Positions 63,693 to 64,000 of a stretch of 64,000 nt of DNA are shown here, one piece after another. Position 1 is the stretch's first letter. Every line of letters starts with the position of its first letter. Source of the DNA: Sinotaia quadrata (Eukaryota; Mollusca; Gastropoda; Architaenioglossa; Viviparidae). A program made the position numbers and the translations under genes. The notes below the pieces were generated by a model, which saw nothing but the letters and a program-made list of their open reading frames with translations, ran no database searches and had not been told where the DNA came from. The stretch spans positions 65,006,335 through 65,070,334 of the forward strand of contig CM054178.1 in NCBI GenBank assembly GCA_028829895.1. Reading direction: 5' to 3'.

Positions 63693-64000
63693 CTGCAAAC
63701 AAACAAACAAACAAATCTACCAGGAGCCGTAGCCATTGTATTATAAAACCTGTATTCATACTCATGTGGTGTATGGAGCAGCTGTCTTGGCCTTGAAAGG
63801 AAATAACTCTATCTTATATAACAGAGTTATGCATAGTCCAGTAAATGAAGAAATGTTGATGGCAGGCAGACAAGGAAATGCTCATTGTAATAGTGGATTA
63901 GGAAAATGTCTTTGTTACAATGGATAGGGCAGAAATTTTATAAAACAAATACCACAAGAAAGGTATTACAATGTTGAAGACTTAAAGCATTTGGAAACAC
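63693..64000. other. Chitinase intron at the right edge
   Basis: A short (AAAC)n stretch next to the exon a acceptor, then unremarkable AT-rich sequence. The signal-peptide exon is not present. Confidence 0.6.

Overview
The window is AT-rich eukaryotic DNA with spliced genes and GT/AG introns. Microsatellites are very abundant: (GATA)n/(TATC)n, (CA)n, (CT)n and trinucleotide tracts. There are many minisatellites and remnants of non-LTR retrotransposons. The gene content (a non-muscle/smooth-type myosin regulatory light chain, a GH18 chitinase with a C-terminal chitin-binding domain, animal berberine-bridge-like flavoenzymes) and the repeat style suggest a lophotrochozoan, most likely a gastropod or other mollusc. 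This assignment is an inference from gene families and repeat character, not from a database match.

Layout. (1) 1492-10929, + strand: the last five coding exons of a berberine-bridge-enzyme-like (BBE-like) FAD-linked oxidoreductase, gene A; its 5' exons lie left of the window. (2) 13334-27583, - strand: a complete eight-exon paralogue, gene B, predicted at 543 aa with a signal peptide. A and B are convergent (tail to tail) and share intron positions and phases, so they are an inverted local duplication. (3) 28440-33900: gene-free repeats, including a roughly 1 kb trinucleotide block and a 56-bp minisatellite. (4) 33935-40703, - strand: myosin regulatory light chain with three coding exons and a probable 5' UTR exon. 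It carries the T18/S19 phosphosite and an unusual C-terminal tail of about 33 residues. (5) 46583-51141, - strand: a predicted small secreted cysteine-containing protein of no recognised family, assembled from four phase-compatible exons; one weak + strand exon lies near 45773. (6) 54086-63692, - strand: nine exons of a secreted GH18 chitinase (catalytic domain, Ser/Thr/Gln-rich linker, CBM14), with its first exons right of the window.

Mobile DNA. There is a 3' fragment of an R2-like (restriction-like endonuclease) LINE at 22993-23425, a second tail of this type at 48080-48300, a different LINE C-terminus at 58745-58935, and four families of dispersed short elements. A decayed tRNA-like sequence sits at 14576-14647.

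The most unusual pattern is structural. In at least five places a tandem repeat begins inside a coding exon, crosses the splice site and continues into the intron, so the intron carries copies of an authentic 5' or 3' splice site (BBE A exons 4 and 6, MRLC exon 2, chitinase exons c and e). Separately, in two unrelated genes a (TATC)n microsatellite abuts the coding exon and supplies or adjoins the donor site. The genes do not form one pathway; what connects the loci is this shared mode of intron growth.
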